Positions 1 to 8,223 of a stretch of DNA of 64,000 bases are shown here, piece after piece. A program made the translations under genes and the position numbers. Origin of the DNA: Roseateles depolymerans (lineage in GTDB: Bacteria > Pseudomonadota > Gammaproteobacteria > Burkholderiales > Burkholderiaceae_C). The notes beneath the pieces were generated by a model. The model was given only the letters and a program-made list of their open reading frames with translations, was not told the DNA's origin and did not search any database. Position 1 is the stretch's first letter. The number at the start of each line of letters is the position of its first letter. Location of the stretch: positions 124,001 to 188,000 of the forward strand of contig QFOD01000003.1 in assembly GCA_003241055.1 (NCBI GenBank). Reading direction: 5' to 3'.

Positions 1-682
1 CGTGATGTGCGACGGCCGTCATGTCGTGCCGCTGGCCACCAGCCAGGACCACAAGCGCCTGCTCGATGGCGACCAGGGCCCCAATACCGGTGGCATGGGC
101 GCCTACTCGCCTGCGCCGGTGGTGACGCCCAACGTGCACGCCAAGGTGCTGCACGAGATCATTCAGCCCACCATCGCCGGCATGGCCAGGGACGGCCATC
201 CGTTCACCGGCTTCCTGTACGCGGGCCTGATGATCGATGAGCACGGCCAGCCGCGCACCATCGAGTTCAACACCCGCATGGGCGACCCGGAAACCCAGCC
301 CATCATGATGCGCCTCAAGAGCGACCTCTTCGAGGTGCTGATGGCCGCCACCGAGGGCACGCTGGACCAGGTCGAGCTGCAGTGGGACCGTCGCGTCGCG
401 CTCGGTGTGGTGCTGGCCGCGGAGGGCTATCCGCTGTCACCCCGCAAGGGCGACGCGATCACCGGCCTGCCGGCCGACGCCGAGGACGGCATGGTCTTCC
501 ATGCCGGCACGACGGTGGCCGATGGCCAGCTGCTGACCAGCGGCGGCCGCGTGCTGTGCGTGACGGCGTTGGGCGAATCCGCCCGGCTGGCTGCGCAGCG
601 CGCCTATGAGCTGGCGGCCGGCATCCAGTTCGCCGGGCGGCAGTACCGCACCGACATCGGCCACCGCGCCATCAAGCGTTGA
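1..682 (+). CDS. purD: Phosphoribosylamine-glycine ligase (GAR synthetase), C-terminal part
   Basis: The left edge cuts this gene; about 226 C-terminal residues are visible, in the frame whose codons start at base 2. PurD joins glycine to phosphoribosylamine using ATP, the second step of purine synthesis, in the cytosol. The fragment holds the end of the ATP-grasp domain: a DGDQGPNTGGMG stretch near its residue 22, then IEFNTRMGDPETQ, which carries the Mg/ATP-binding Glu and Asn of the family, followed by the small C-terminal domain with its YPLSPRKGD region. It ends at a TGA that overlaps the TTG start of the next gene, so the two are probably translationally coupled. The missing N-terminus should lie just left of the window. 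Confidence 0.96.
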   Translation, partial: VMCDGRHVVPLATSQDHKRLLDGDQGPNTGGMGAYSPAPVVTPNVHAKVLHEIIQPTIAGMARDGHPFTGFLYAGLMIDEHGQPRTIEFNTRMGDPETQPIMMRLKSDLFEVLMAATEGTLDQVELQWDRRVALGVVLAAEGYPLSPRKGDAITGLPADAEDGMVFHAGTTVADGQLLTSGGRVLCVTALGESARLAAQRAYELAAGIQFAGRQYRTDIGHRAIKR

Positions 683-1305
683 GCGATCAACCGCAAGTGC
701 TGAACGGGCCCTGGCGCCCACATGGCCGGCCCAGCCGGCTGGCCATCGGCATTCTGCGGCTGTTCGGTTGGACCGTTCGCTCGCCGGGCCTGCCGGTGGG
801 GATCGAGCAGGGTGTGGTGCTGGTCTACCCCCACACCTCCAACTGGGATTTCCCGCTGGGCGTGCTGGCCAAATGGGCGCTCGGCTTCGAGTTGCGCTTC
901 TGGGCCAAGGACAGCCTGTTCCGCGTGCCACTGCTGGGGCGCTGGCTGCGTTTCATCGGTGGCGTCAGTGTCGATCGCAGCAGCGCGCATGGCCTGGTGG
1001 GCGACACCGTGCGGCAGATGCAGGCCGCGCGTGAGGCCGGGCGCCCGTTCTGGCTGATCGCGGCACCGGAGGGCACCCGCTCGCTGACCAGCGGCTGGCG
1101 TACCGGCGCCTACCAGGTGGCCCTGCAGGCCGGCGTGCCGCTGGCCTTGGCCTATTTCGATTTCAAGACCCGCACCGTCGGGCTGGAGCGCTTCCTCCGG
1201 CTCACCGGCGACATGGCCACGGACTTCGCGGCCTTTGCGGCCTATTACGCCGGGCGTACCGGCAAGCGGCCTGAACTGGCCAGCCCCATACAACCCCGAA
1301 CATGA
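679..1305 (+). CDS. Lysophospholipid acyltransferase family protein (PlsC/LpxL-like)
   Basis: A 208-residue protein of the glycerophospholipid acyltransferase superfamily, which moves acyl chains onto lyso-lipids at the inner membrane. The catalytic HX4D motif is seen as HTSNWD at residues 52-57 and the substrate-binding block as EGTR at 131-134, the usual spacing. A hydrophobic stretch near residues 20-33 could dip into the membrane. The start is taken as TTG at 679, which shares TTGA with the purD stop; no ATG in this frame lies nearby and the conserved region begins soon after. Its own stop overlaps the hemF start (ATGA). The exact acyl acceptor cannot be read from sequence: 1-acyl-glycerol-phosphate and other lyso-lipids are both possible. 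Confidence 0.85.
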   Translation: MSDQPQVLNGPWRPHGRPSRLAIGILRLFGWTVRSPGLPVGIEQGVVLVYPHTSNWDFPLGVLAKWALGFELRFWAKDSLFRVPLLGRWLRFIGGVSVDRSSAHGLVGDTVRQMQAAREAGRPFWLIAAPEGTRSLTSGWRTGAYQVALQAGVPLALAYFDFKTRTVGLERFLRLTGDMATDFAAFAAYYAGRTGKRPELASPIQPRT

Positions 1306-2237
1306 ACAGCATCGCCGTTCGCAGCTACCTGCTGGGCCTGCAGCAGAGCATCGTCAGCGCCCTGGAGCGCACCGATGGCAATGCCTTCCTGACCGATGGC
1401 TGGACCCGTGACCCCGGTGGCCGGCTGGAGGGCGATGGCCTGACGCGGCTCATCGAGGGCGGCTCGGTGTTCGAGCGCGGCGGGGTCAACTTCTCGCATG
1501 TGAAGGGCCGCGTGCTGCCGCCCTCGGCCACCCAGCACCGACCGGAGCTGGCCGGCGCGCCGTTCGAGGCGATGGGCGTGTCGCTGGTGCTGCATCCACA
1601 CAACCCCTTCGTGCCGACGGTGCACATGAACGTGCGCATGTTCGCCGCGATGCCGGCGAATGCCGCGCCAGTGGTCTGGTTCGGCGGCGGCATGGACCTG
1701 ACGCCCTACTACGGCTACGAACGCGACGCCCAGCATTTCCACCGCGTCTGCCGCGAAGCGCTGCAGCCGCATGGCGCCGAGCTCTACCCGAAGTACAAGG
1801 CCTGGTGCGACGAGTACTTCTTCCTGAAGCACCGCAACGAGCCGCGCGGCATCGGGGGCATCTTCTTCGACGATGTGAACGAGGTGGGCTTCGACGCCGG
1901 CTTCGGGCTGATCCGCTCGGTCGGCGATGCCTTTCTGCTGGCCTACCTGCCCATCGTCGAGCGCCGCCAGGGCTATGCCTATGGCGAGCGCGAGCGTGAT
2001 TTCCAGGCCTACCGGCGTGGCCGCTATGTGGAGTTCAACCTGGTGTTCGACCGCGGCACGCTGTTCGGCCTGCAGTCGGGCGGGCGCACCGAATCCATCC
2101 TGATGTCCATGCCGCCCCAGGTGGCCTGGCGCTACAGCTGGGCGCCGGAAGATGGCACGCCTGAGGCGCGCCTCTACAGCGATTTCCTGCGGCCGCGCGA
2201 CTGGGCCGACGAAGCGCCCACGGCGCTCTGGCTCTGA
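1302..2237 (+). CDS. hemF: Oxygen-dependent coproporphyrinogen-III oxidase
   Basis: A 311-residue protein close to the usual 300-residue family length. HemF oxidatively decarboxylates coproporphyrinogen III to protoporphyrinogen IX in aerobic heme synthesis, as a cytosolic homodimer. Visible signatures are the His-rich HPHNPFVPTVHMN segment (residues 98-110), the WFGGGMDLTPYYGYE block (126-140), the RDAQHFH segment just after it, and GIGGIFFDDVNE further on. The ATG overlaps the preceding stop by four bases (ATGA), and nadD follows after 12 bases, so it lies inside the purD-to-maf transcription unit. Nothing is missing. Presence of the O2-dependent form fits an aerobic or facultative organism. 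Confidence 0.97.
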   Translation: MNSIAVRSYLLGLQQSIVSALERTDGNAFLTDGWTRDPGGRLEGDGLTRLIEGGSVFERGGVNFSHVKGRVLPPSATQHRPELAGAPFEAMGVSLVLHPHNPFVPTVHMNVRMFAAMPANAAPVVWFGGGMDLTPYYGYERDAQHFHRVCREALQPHGAELYPKYKAWCDEYFFLKHRNEPRGIGGIFFDDVNEVGFDAGFGLIRSVGDAFLLAYLPIVERRQGYAYGERERDFQAYRRGRYVEFNLVFDRGTLFGLQSGGRTESILMSMPPQVAWRYSWAPEDGTPEARLYSDFLRPRDWADEAPTALWL

Positions 2238-2249
2238 CCGGACCGGCTC

Positions 2250-2837
2250 GTGAGGATTGCGATCTTTGGCGGCAGCTTCGACCCGCCGCACCTCGGACAT
2301 CTGGCGTTCGCGCGCCTGGCGCTGGTGGCCTTGCGGCCCGACCGCATGCTGTGGCTGCCGGCGGGCCGCCCCTGGCAGAAGGCCGACCAGCAGCTGGCGC
2401 AGGGCGAACACCGGGTCGAGATGATCCAGCAACTCATCGCGGACGAGCCACGCTTCGGCATCGACCTGCGCGAGCTGCGCCGCCTGGGCCCCAGCTTCAC
2501 GGTCGACACGCTGACCGAGTACGCGCAGGAGAATCCCGGCGCCGAGCTGCTGTTCCTGATCGGCCAGGACCAGTACGTACGCATGCCGACCTGGTTCCAG
2601 ATCGAGCGTGTGCTGCAGCTGGCGACCCTGGTGGTGGTGCCGCGCGACGGCATCGCCGTCCAGCCCATGAGCGCGCTGCCACCGCACCGCCTGCAGGTGC
2701 TGCAACTACCCCCTCATCCTGTTTCGTCCACCGCCGTTCGCGACGCGATCGCGCGCGGCGACGACATCCGCCCCTTGGTGGGCCCCGGCGTCGCGAGCTA
2801 TATTGCTTCGCACCGTCTCTACGCAAAAAAGAACTGA
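2250..2837 (+). CDS. nadD: Nicotinate-nucleotide adenylyltransferase
   Basis: A 195-residue nucleotidyltransferase that adenylates nicotinate mononucleotide to deamido-NAD in NAD synthesis. The Rossmann-type nucleotide-binding signature GGSFDPPHLGH lies at residues 7-17, with the HxGH pair at 14-17, and the second phosphate-binding motif SSTAVRD at about 159-165; both are diagnostic. The start is GTG at 2250. The gene runs directly into rsfS with no spacer (stop at 2835-2837, ATG at 2838), the arrangement nadD-rsfS-rlmH common in proteobacteria. Length and motifs are normal. Confidence 0.96.
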   Translation: MRIAIFGGSFDPPHLGHLAFARLALVALRPDRMLWLPAGRPWQKADQQLAQGEHRVEMIQQLIADEPRFGIDLRELRRLGPSFTVDTLTEYAQENPGAELLFLIGQDQYVRMPTWFQIERVLQLATLVVVPRDGIAVQPMSALPPHRLQVLQLPPHPVSSTAVRDAIARGDDIRPLVGPGVASYIASHRLYAKKN

Positions 2838-3569
2838 ATGGACATCCGCAAGCTGCAACGAGCCATCGTCGACGGTCTCGAAGACGTCAAGGCCCAGAAC
2901 ATCGTGGTGTTCAACACCGAGCACCTGTCGCCGCTGTTCGAGCGCGTGATCATCGCGTCCGGCACCAGCAACCGGCAGACCAAGGCGCTGGCCTCCAGCG
3001 TGCGCGAGACGGTCAAGGGCCGCGGCATGTCGGTGATGCGGACCGAAGGCGAGGACAACGGCGAATGGATCATCGTGGACTGCGGCGCTGCCGTCGTGCA
3101 CGTGATGCAGCCGGCCATCCGCGAGTACTACCACCTCGAGGAAATCTGGGGCGACAAGCCGGTGAAGCTCAAGCTGGGCAGCACCGAGACCAAGCTGGTC
3201 AAGGCCTCGGAAGACCCCGAGCCTGCCAAGAAGCCGGCGGCCAAGAAGGCAGCCGCCAAGGCGCCGGCCAAGACACCGGCCAAGGCGGCGCCCAAGGCCG
3301 CCGCGAAGGCTCCCGCCAAGGTCGCTGCGAAGTCCGGCGCGGCCAAGCCTGCCGCCAAGACGGCGGCCAAGAAGGCAGCGCCGGCGAAGAAGGCCGTGAG
3401 CCGCGTGGTGGGCAGCAAGACGCCGGTCAGCAAGACCATCAAGGTCGGGGCTGCCAAGCCTGCGGCCAAGAAGGCAGCGCCGGCCAAGAAGGCGCCCGCC
3501 GCCAGGAAGCCGGTGGCGGCCAAGCCCGCTGCCAAGCCTGCAGCCAAGAAGACCGCCGCCAAGAAGTAA
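2838..3569 (+). CDS. rsfS: Ribosomal silencing factor RsfS with long Lys/Ala/Pro-rich C-terminal tail
   Basis: Residues 1 to about 112 form the RsfS domain (KAQNIVVFNTEHLSPLFE, IASGTSNRQTKALA, GEWIIVDCGAAVVHVM), which binds ribosomal protein uL14 and blocks subunit joining when nutrients are short. Family members are usually 105-130 residues. This one has 243, because residues from about 130 to the end are a low-complexity tail of PAKKAAAK-type units, strongly basic and like the tails of histone H1 and of bacterial AlgP/HU-PAKKA proteins. The tail keeps the frame and ends in KKTAAKK. rlmH starts within the stop codon (TAATG). The tail could add RNA or DNA affinity or be a fused nucleoid-binding module; this is inference. 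Confidence 0.93.
   Translation: MDIRKLQRAIVDGLEDVKAQNIVVFNTEHLSPLFERVIIASGTSNRQTKALASSVRETVKGRGMSVMRTEGEDNGEWIIVDCGAAVVHVMQPAIREYYHLEEIWGDKPVKLKLGSTETKLVKASEDPEPAKKPAAKKAAAKAPAKTPAKAAPKAAAKAPAKVAAKSGAAKPAAKTAAKKAAPAKKAVSRVVGSKTPVSKTIKVGAAKPAAKKAAPAKKAPAARKPVAAKPAAKPAAKKTAAKK
3364..3493 (+). repeat. Degenerate direct repeats coding the RsfS tail
   Basis: The segment at 3364-3394 recurs at 3463-3493: 31 bases with one mismatch, coding the same AAKKAAPAKK unit. Shorter versions of the AAG-GCx-GCx pattern fill 3228-3566. The repeats explain how the tail could grow or shrink by slippage or recombination. Confidence 0.8.
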
Positions 3570-4036
3570 TGCGACTGCTGCTCGTGGCCGTGGGCCAGCG
3601 CATGCCGGCGTGGGCCGACACGGCCTACGAGGATTTCGCCAAGCGCTTTCCGCCCGAGCTGCGGCTGGAGCTCAAGGCCGTCAAGGCCGAAACCCGGGGC
3701 AGCAAGACCGCCGAGCAGCTGATGGCGGCGGAAGCGCAGCGCATCGAGGCCGCCTTGCCCAGGGGCGTGCGCCGCATCATCCTGGACGAGCGCGGCGAGC
3801 GCCGCACCTCGGTGCAGCTGGCGGAACGCCTCAAGCTGTGGATGGGGGAGGGGCGTGATGCTGCCCTCATCATCGGCGGCCCCGATGGCCTGCATCCCGA
3901 CCTCAAGGCCACGGCCGACGAGACGCTGCGCCTGTCCGACCTGACGCTGCCGCACGCGTTCGCGCGCGTGCTGCTGGCCGAGGGCCTGTACCGGGCCTGG
4001 ACCGTCACGACCGGTCATCCCTACCACCGGGAATGA
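3569..4036 (+). CDS. rlmH: 23S rRNA (pseudouridine-1915 N3) methyltransferase
   Basis: A 155-residue SPOUT methyltransferase, exactly the length of E. coli RlmH. It methylates pseudouridine 1915 in helix 69 of 23S rRNA on assembled 70S ribosomes, using SAM. The start is ATG at 3569, sharing its A with the rsfS TAA. The N-terminus MRLLLVAVGQRMPAW and the C-terminal knot region (IIGGPDGLHPDL, then LTLPHAFARVLLAEGLYRAW and a final GHPYHRE) are hallmark sequences. The same frame stays open far upstream through nadD and rsfS, but that extension is only a shadow of those genes. Pairing with rsfS puts two ribosome-directed factors in one unit. Confidence 0.97.
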   Translation: MRLLLVAVGQRMPAWADTAYEDFAKRFPPELRLELKAVKAETRGSKTAEQLMAAEAQRIEAALPRGVRRIILDERGERRTSVQLAERLKLWMGEGRDAALIIGGPDGLHPDLKATADETLRLSDLTLPHAFARVLLAEGLYRAWTVTTGHPYHRE

Positions 4037-4040
4037 GCGC

Positions 4041-4643
4041 ATGAATCGCTTCGTGTATCTTGCCTCGCAAAGCCCGCGTCGGCGCCAGCTGCTCGACCAG
4101 CTGGGCGTCGCCCACGAACTGCTGCTGCCCGGTGCCGACGAAGACGCCGAGGCTCTGGAGGCCGTGCTGCCCGGCGAGGTGCCCGAGCAGTACTGCGAGC
4201 GCGTGACCGCGGCCAAGCTGGACGCGGCGCTGCAACGCCTGGCACGGCGCGGGCTGCCCGGTGCGCCGGTGCTCTGCGCCGACACCACCGTGGCCGTGGA
4301 CGACCTGATCCTCGGCAAGCCCGAAGACGAGGCAGACGCAACACGCATGCTGACGCTGCTGTCGGGCCGCGAGCATCGCGTGATCACGGCGGTGACGGTG
4401 GCCGACGCCTCCCGGCGCGGGGCCGCGCTCAGCGTGTCACGCGTGAGCTTCGCGTCGCTGGCTCCCGCCACGATTGCCCGCTATGTCGCCAGCCGAGAGC
4501 CCTTCGGCAAGGCCGGGGCTTATGCGATCCAGAGCCAGCTCGCCGCGTGGATTGCCAGAATCGACGGCAGCTATTCGGGCATCATGGGGCTGCCGCTGTT
4601 CGAGTCGGCGCGCCTGCTCGAGCCCTTCGGGTTCGAGTTCTGA
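4041..4643 (+). CDS. maf: Maf family nucleoside triphosphate pyrophosphatase
   Basis: A 200-residue Maf/HAM1-fold pyrophosphatase that hydrolyses non-canonical or excess NTPs (dTTP/UTP type in the YhdE branch) to the monophosphate. Seen are the N-terminal phosphate-binding ASQSPRRRQLLDQLGV (residues 8-23), the ADTTVAVDD strand with its acidic residue near 78, and the C-terminal YAIQSQLAAWIARIDGSYSG block ending in a conserved GLPLFE. It follows rlmH after four bases and is the last gene before a 105-base gap containing a strong hairpin. Whether it is the dTTP/UTP or the m7GTP type cannot be settled from motifs alone; the DGSYSGIMGLP ending fits YhdE. Confidence 0.93.
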   Translation: MNRFVYLASQSPRRRQLLDQLGVAHELLLPGADEDAEALEAVLPGEVPEQYCERVTAAKLDAALQRLARRGLPGAPVLCADTTVAVDDLILGKPEDEADATRMLTLLSGREHRVITAVTVADASRRGAALSVSRVSFASLAPATIARYVASREPFGKAGAYAIQSQLAAWIARIDGSYSGIMGLPLFESARLLEPFGFEF

Positions 4644-4697
4644 GCGGACTGAAGCGCACCCCATCGGGAGGCGCGCCGCGCGAGTGAGTCTGGAGTT

Positions 4698-4732
4698 CTG
4701 ACGGCTGGGAGCCTGTGCCCCCCAGCCGTCAG
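4698..4732 (+). other. Perfect 12-bp stem-loop just before the rng ribosome-binding site
   Basis: CTGACGGCTGGG at 4698-4709 is the exact reverse complement of CCCAGCCGTCAG at 4721-4732, with an 11-base loop. No T tract follows, so it is a poor terminator. It ends six bases before the GAGGA Shine-Dalgarno of rng (4738-4742), placing it in the 5' leader of the rng message. Confidence 0.75.
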
Positions 4733-4748
4733 TATTCGAGGATTCGCG

Positions 4749-6239
4749 ATGGAAGACATTCTGATCAACTGGTCACCGCAGGAGACGCGGGTGGCTGTGG
4801 TCGAGAACGGGGCGGTGCAGGAGTTGCACATCGAGCGCACGCTGGAGCGGGGCCTGGTCGGCAACGTCTATCTCGGCAAGGTGGTGCGGGTGTTGCCGGG
4901 CATGCAGAGCGCCTTCATCGACATCGGCCTGGAGCGCGCGGCCTTCCTGCATGTAGCCGACCTGCACAGCGCCTCGCAGTTCGGCCATGGCCGGCATCAT
5001 CACGGGCATGGTGATGCGCCGCCGACGCCGATCGAGCGCCTGGTGTTCGAGGGGCAGCCGCTGATGGTGCAGGTCATCAAGGACCCCATCGGCACGAAGG
5101 GGGCCCGCCTGTCCAGCCAGATCAGCATTGCCGGACGCATGCTGGTGTTCCTGCCCCAGGACGAGCACATCGGCGTGAGCCAGAAGATAGGCTCGCCCGA
5201 GACGCGCGAGGCGCTGCGGCTGCGCCTGCAGGCGCTGGCCGGCACGCCCGAGCAGGGCGGCGGCGGCGGCTTCATCCTGCGCACCAATGCTGAGGACGCC
5301 ACCGACGACGAACTGGGCGGCGACATCGCCTATCTGCGCAAGACCTGGCAACAGATCCGCGATAAGGCGCTGACGCTGCCGCCGCCCAGCCTGCTGCATC
5401 AGGATCTCAGCCTGGTGGAACGGGTGCTGCGCGACCTGACCTGCGAACGCACCGCGTCCATCCGCATCGATTCGGGCATGCAGCACGAGGTGCTGTGCCG
5501 CTTTGCGCAGGACTTCATGCCGGCCGTGCTGTCGCGACTGGAGCACTACCGCGGCGAGCGGCCCATCTTTGATCTTTGCAATATCGATGCCGAGATCGCC
5601 CGCGCGCTGTCGCGCAAGGTGGAGCTGAAATCCGGCGGCTCGCTGGTGTTCGACCAGACCGAGGCGATGACGACGATTGACGTCAACACCGGCGGCTTCG
5701 TCGGCGCGAGGAATTTCGACGACACCATCTTCAAGACCAATCTCGAGGCGGCCGGCGCGATTGCGCGCCAGCTGCGGCTGCGCAACCTGGGCGGCATCAT
5801 CATCGTGGACTTCATTGACATGAGCCGCGAGGACCACCGCACGGCCGTGCTGCAGGAGTTCCGCAAGCAGCTCGCGCGCGACCGCACCAAGGTCACGCTG
5901 GGCGGCTTCACGCAGTTGGGGTTGGTGGAGATGACGCGCAAGCGCACGCGCGAATCGCTGTCACGCATGCTGTGCGAACCCTGCCCGACCTGCGAGGGCC
6001 GGGGGCAGGTCAAGACCGCGCGCTCGGTCTGCTACGACATCCTGCGGGAGATCCTGCGCGAGGCCCGCCAGTTCTCGCCGCGCGAGTTCCGCGTGGTGGC
6101 GGCGGCCAACGTCGTGGAAATGCTGCTCGATGAGGAAAGTGCCCATCTGGCCGGCCTGTCCGACTTCATCGGGCGCCCGATCTCGCTGACGGCCGAGCCG
6201 ACCAACCAGACCGAGCACTACGACATCGTGCTGCTCTGA
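4749..6239 (+). CDS. rng: Ribonuclease G
   Basis: A 496-residue single-strand endoribonuclease of the RNase E/G family (E. coli RNase G has 489), acting in 16S rRNA 5' maturation and mRNA decay. The N-terminal MEDILINWSPQETRVAVVENG and S1 domain are followed by the catalytic block DVNTGGFVGARNFDDTI, LRNLGGIIIVDFIDM with the metal-binding Asp residues, and the zinc-link CEPCPTCEGRG near residue 413. The long C-terminal scaffold of RNase E is absent. One oddity is a His-rich insertion, HGRHHHGHGDAPP, near residues 78-90 in the S1 region. ATG at 4749 has GAGGA upstream and a 12-bp hairpin in the leader. Confidence 0.96.
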   Translation: MEDILINWSPQETRVAVVENGAVQELHIERTLERGLVGNVYLGKVVRVLPGMQSAFIDIGLERAAFLHVADLHSASQFGHGRHHHGHGDAPPTPIERLVFEGQPLMVQVIKDPIGTKGARLSSQISIAGRMLVFLPQDEHIGVSQKIGSPETREALRLRLQALAGTPEQGGGGGFILRTNAEDATDDELGGDIAYLRKTWQQIRDKALTLPPPSLLHQDLSLVERVLRDLTCERTASIRIDSGMQHEVLCRFAQDFMPAVLSRLEHYRGERPIFDLCNIDAEIARALSRKVELKSGGSLVFDQTEAMTTIDVNTGGFVGARNFDDTIFKTNLEAAGAIARQLRLRNLGGIIIVDFIDMSREDHRTAVLQEFRKQLARDRTKVTLGGFTQLGLVEMTRKRTRESLSRMLCEPCPTCEGRGQVKTARSVCYDILREILREARQFSPREFRVVAAANVVEMLLDEESAHLAGLSDFIGRPISLTAEPTNQTEHYDIVLL

Positions 6240-6250
6240 AGATGGAGATG

Positions 6251-6268
6251 CGCTGTCGTCCGACAGCG
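6251..6268 (+). other. Short stem-loop between rng and tolB
   Basis: CGCTGTC at 6251-6257 pairs with GACAGCG at 6262-6268 around a 4-base GTCC loop. There is no T run, so it is at most a weak or Rho-assisted end for rng transcripts; tolB starts 30 bases later. Confidence 0.4.
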
Positions 6269-6297
6269 GCAGCCCGGCGCTGCGGCAAAATCCCGAC

Positions 6298-7587
6298 ATG
6301 TCAGTGAACGCCCGCCCCCACGTCAGTCGACGTCACAGCCTTGCGGCCCTGGCCGCCTTCGCCACCGTGCCTGCCTGGGCCCAGTTGCGTGTCGAGATCG
6401 CCGGCGTCGGCGGCACGCGCCTGCCGATCGCCGTGGTGGATTTCAAGGACGAATCCAAGTCGCCGCAGCCGATTGCGGCCATCATCCGCGCAGACCTCGA
6501 GCGCAGCGGCATGTTCCGTGCAGTCGATGCGCCACCGGGGCTGAACGAGACCAGCAGCCCGGTCTGGCAGGACTGGCGCGGACGCCAGGCCGACGCGCTG
6601 GCCGCCGGCTCGGTGAACCGCCTGGCCGACGGCCGGCTGGACATCCGCTTCCGGCTGTGGGACGTGGTCAAGGGCCAGGACATCGTCGGCGAAGCCAATG
6701 CCGTCACGCCGGAGGATGCCCGCCTTGCCGCGCACCGCATCGCCGACACCATCTATGAAAAGCTGACCGGCGACCGCGGCGTGTTCGCGACCCGGATGGC
6801 CTATGTGACCAAGGCCGGGCCGCGCTACAGCCTGGTGATCGCCGATGCCGATGGCGAGGGCGCCAAGGTGGCCCTGGCCAGCCCGGAGCCCATCATCTCG
6901 CCGGCGTGGTCGCCCAATGGCAACGAGCTGGCCTACGTCAGCTTCGAGAGCCGCAAGGCGACGGTGCGGCTGCAGAACATCCAAACCGGCCAGCGCCGGG
7001 TGCTGGCTGACTTCAAGGGCAGCAACAGCGCGCCGGCCTGGTCGCCGGATGGGCAGCAACTGGCGGTGGCGTTGTCGCGCGACGGCGGCACCCAGCTCTA
7101 CCTGATCAACCGCGACGGCTCCGGCCTGCGCCGGCTGACGCAAAGCGGCGCGATCGACACGGAACCCTGCTTCTCGCCGGATGGGCGCTCCATCTTCTTC
7201 GTCAGTGATCGTGGGGGTGGCCCGCAGGTCTATCGCATGGCGGCCAGCGGCGGCAGTGCCGAGCGTGTGACCTTCAACGGCAGCTACAACATCAGTCCGG
7301 CCATCAGCCCGGATGGCCGGACGCTGGCCTTCATCACGCGGCAAAGCGGCAATTTCCGCCTGTGCGTGATGGATCTGGCCACGGGTCAGGTGCAGCAGAT
7401 CACCGACGGCACCGATGACGAAAGCCCGGCGTTCGCACCCAATGGCAAGCTGCTGGTCTATGCGACCCGCGCCGGCGGCCGCGAGGTGCTGATGACGACG
7501 ACGCTGGACGGCAAGATCAAGGCCCCGCTGCTGATCACCCTGGCCGAGGTGCGCGAGCCCACCTGGGGTCCGTTTACCCGCCCGTAA
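6298..7587 (+). CDS. tolB: Tol-Pal system periplasmic protein TolB
   Basis: A 429-residue periplasmic protein of the Tol-Pal envelope system, which pulls the outer membrane inward during division. The N-terminus has a Tat-like or Sec signal (SRRHSLAALAAFATVPAWAQ, cleavage expected after AWA). An N-terminal alpha/beta domain follows (IAVVDFKDES), then a six-bladed propeller with repeated PAWSPDG, PCFSPDG, PAISPDG and PAFAPNG motifs from about residue 200 on. pal follows after 102 bases. tolQ, tolR and tolA, usually just upstream, are not in this window; rng is there instead. Confidence 0.96.
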   Translation: MSVNARPHVSRRHSLAALAAFATVPAWAQLRVEIAGVGGTRLPIAVVDFKDESKSPQPIAAIIRADLERSGMFRAVDAPPGLNETSSPVWQDWRGRQADALAAGSVNRLADGRLDIRFRLWDVVKGQDIVGEANAVTPEDARLAAHRIADTIYEKLTGDRGVFATRMAYVTKAGPRYSLVIADADGEGAKVALASPEPIISPAWSPNGNELAYVSFESRKATVRLQNIQTGQRRVLADFKGSNSAPAWSPDGQQLAVALSRDGGTQLYLINRDGSGLRRLTQSGAIDTEPCFSPDGRSIFFVSDRGGGPQVYRMAASGGSAERVTFNGSYNISPAISPDGRTLAFITRQSGNFRLCVMDLATGQVQQITDGTDDESPAFAPNGKLLVYATRAGGREVLMTTTLDGKIKAPLLITLAEVREPTWGPFTRP

Positions 7588-7689
7588 CCGCTGGCCGCGA
7601 GCCATGTTGGACAATGGCCGGTTGGCGCCGGCCTGCCAGGCGCACCGTCTGATTCAAGATCTGTTGTAGCCCTCTGTGGAGAGTACCCA

Positions 7690-8223
7690 ATGAAGCTGAC
7701 CCACTACGCGCTCACCCTGGTTGCCGCCGCCGCCCTGGCGGGTTGCGGCTCCACCGTCAAGCTGGACGACCCCGCGCCGGTCGAAACCCGTCCGGTCACG
7801 CCGGCCTCTCAGCCGGCTGCGCCGGTGACGGCCACCAGCAGCGAGTCGCGTGTGGCGACCGTGGACCTGGGTACCCAGCTCAACGAGGCGGTGAAGAACC
7901 AGCGCGTCGTCTATTTCGACTTCGACAGCGACGTCGTGAAGGATGAGTACCGCGGCCTGATCGAACTGCATGCCAAGCGGCTGAACAACAACCGCAAGCT
8001 CGCGCTGAGCCTGGAAGGCAACACCGACGAGCGCGGCGGCCGCGAATACAACCTCGCGCTCGGCCAACGCCGCGCCGAGGCGGTCGCCAAGTCGCTGACG
8101 CTGCTGGGCGTGCAGTCGGCCCAGGTCGAGGCCGTGAGCTTCGGCAAGGAGCGCCCGGCCGTGCAGGGCAGCACCGAGGAAGCCTGGGCCAAGAACCGTC
8201 GCGTCGAGCTGAAGGACAAGTGA
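7690..8223 (+). CDS. pal: Peptidoglycan-associated lipoprotein Pal
   Basis: A 177-residue outer-membrane lipoprotein. The signal peptide ends in the lipobox LAGC with Cys19 as the lipidated residue; a Pro/Thr/Ala-rich linker follows, then the OmpA-like peptidoglycan-binding domain (VYFDFDSDVV, LEGNTDERGGREYNLALGQRRA) with the conserved Asp and Arg that bind diaminopimelate. It works with TolB and CpoB. The ATG has GGAGAG upstream (7679-7684), and the TGA stop shares one base with the cpoB ATG (TGATG), a sign of translational coupling. Confidence 0.97.
   Translation: MKLTHYALTLVAAAALAGCGSTVKLDDPAPVETRPVTPASQPAAPVTATSSESRVATVDLGTQLNEAVKNQRVVYFDFDSDVVKDEYRGLIELHAKRLNNNRKLALSLEGNTDERGGREYNLALGQRRAEAVAKSLTLLGVQSAQVEAVSFGKERPAVQGSTEEAWAKNRRVELKDK

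Noticed and set aside
3222..3566. Separate histone-like gene in the Lys/Ala-rich region
   Set aside because: The frame is continuous with rsfS, there is no ribosome site or start of its own, and the stop is coupled to rlmH.
2351..3568. A long forward extension upstream of rlmH
   Set aside because: It overlaps nadD and rsfS in another frame, and rlmH starting at 3569 already has the exact family length.
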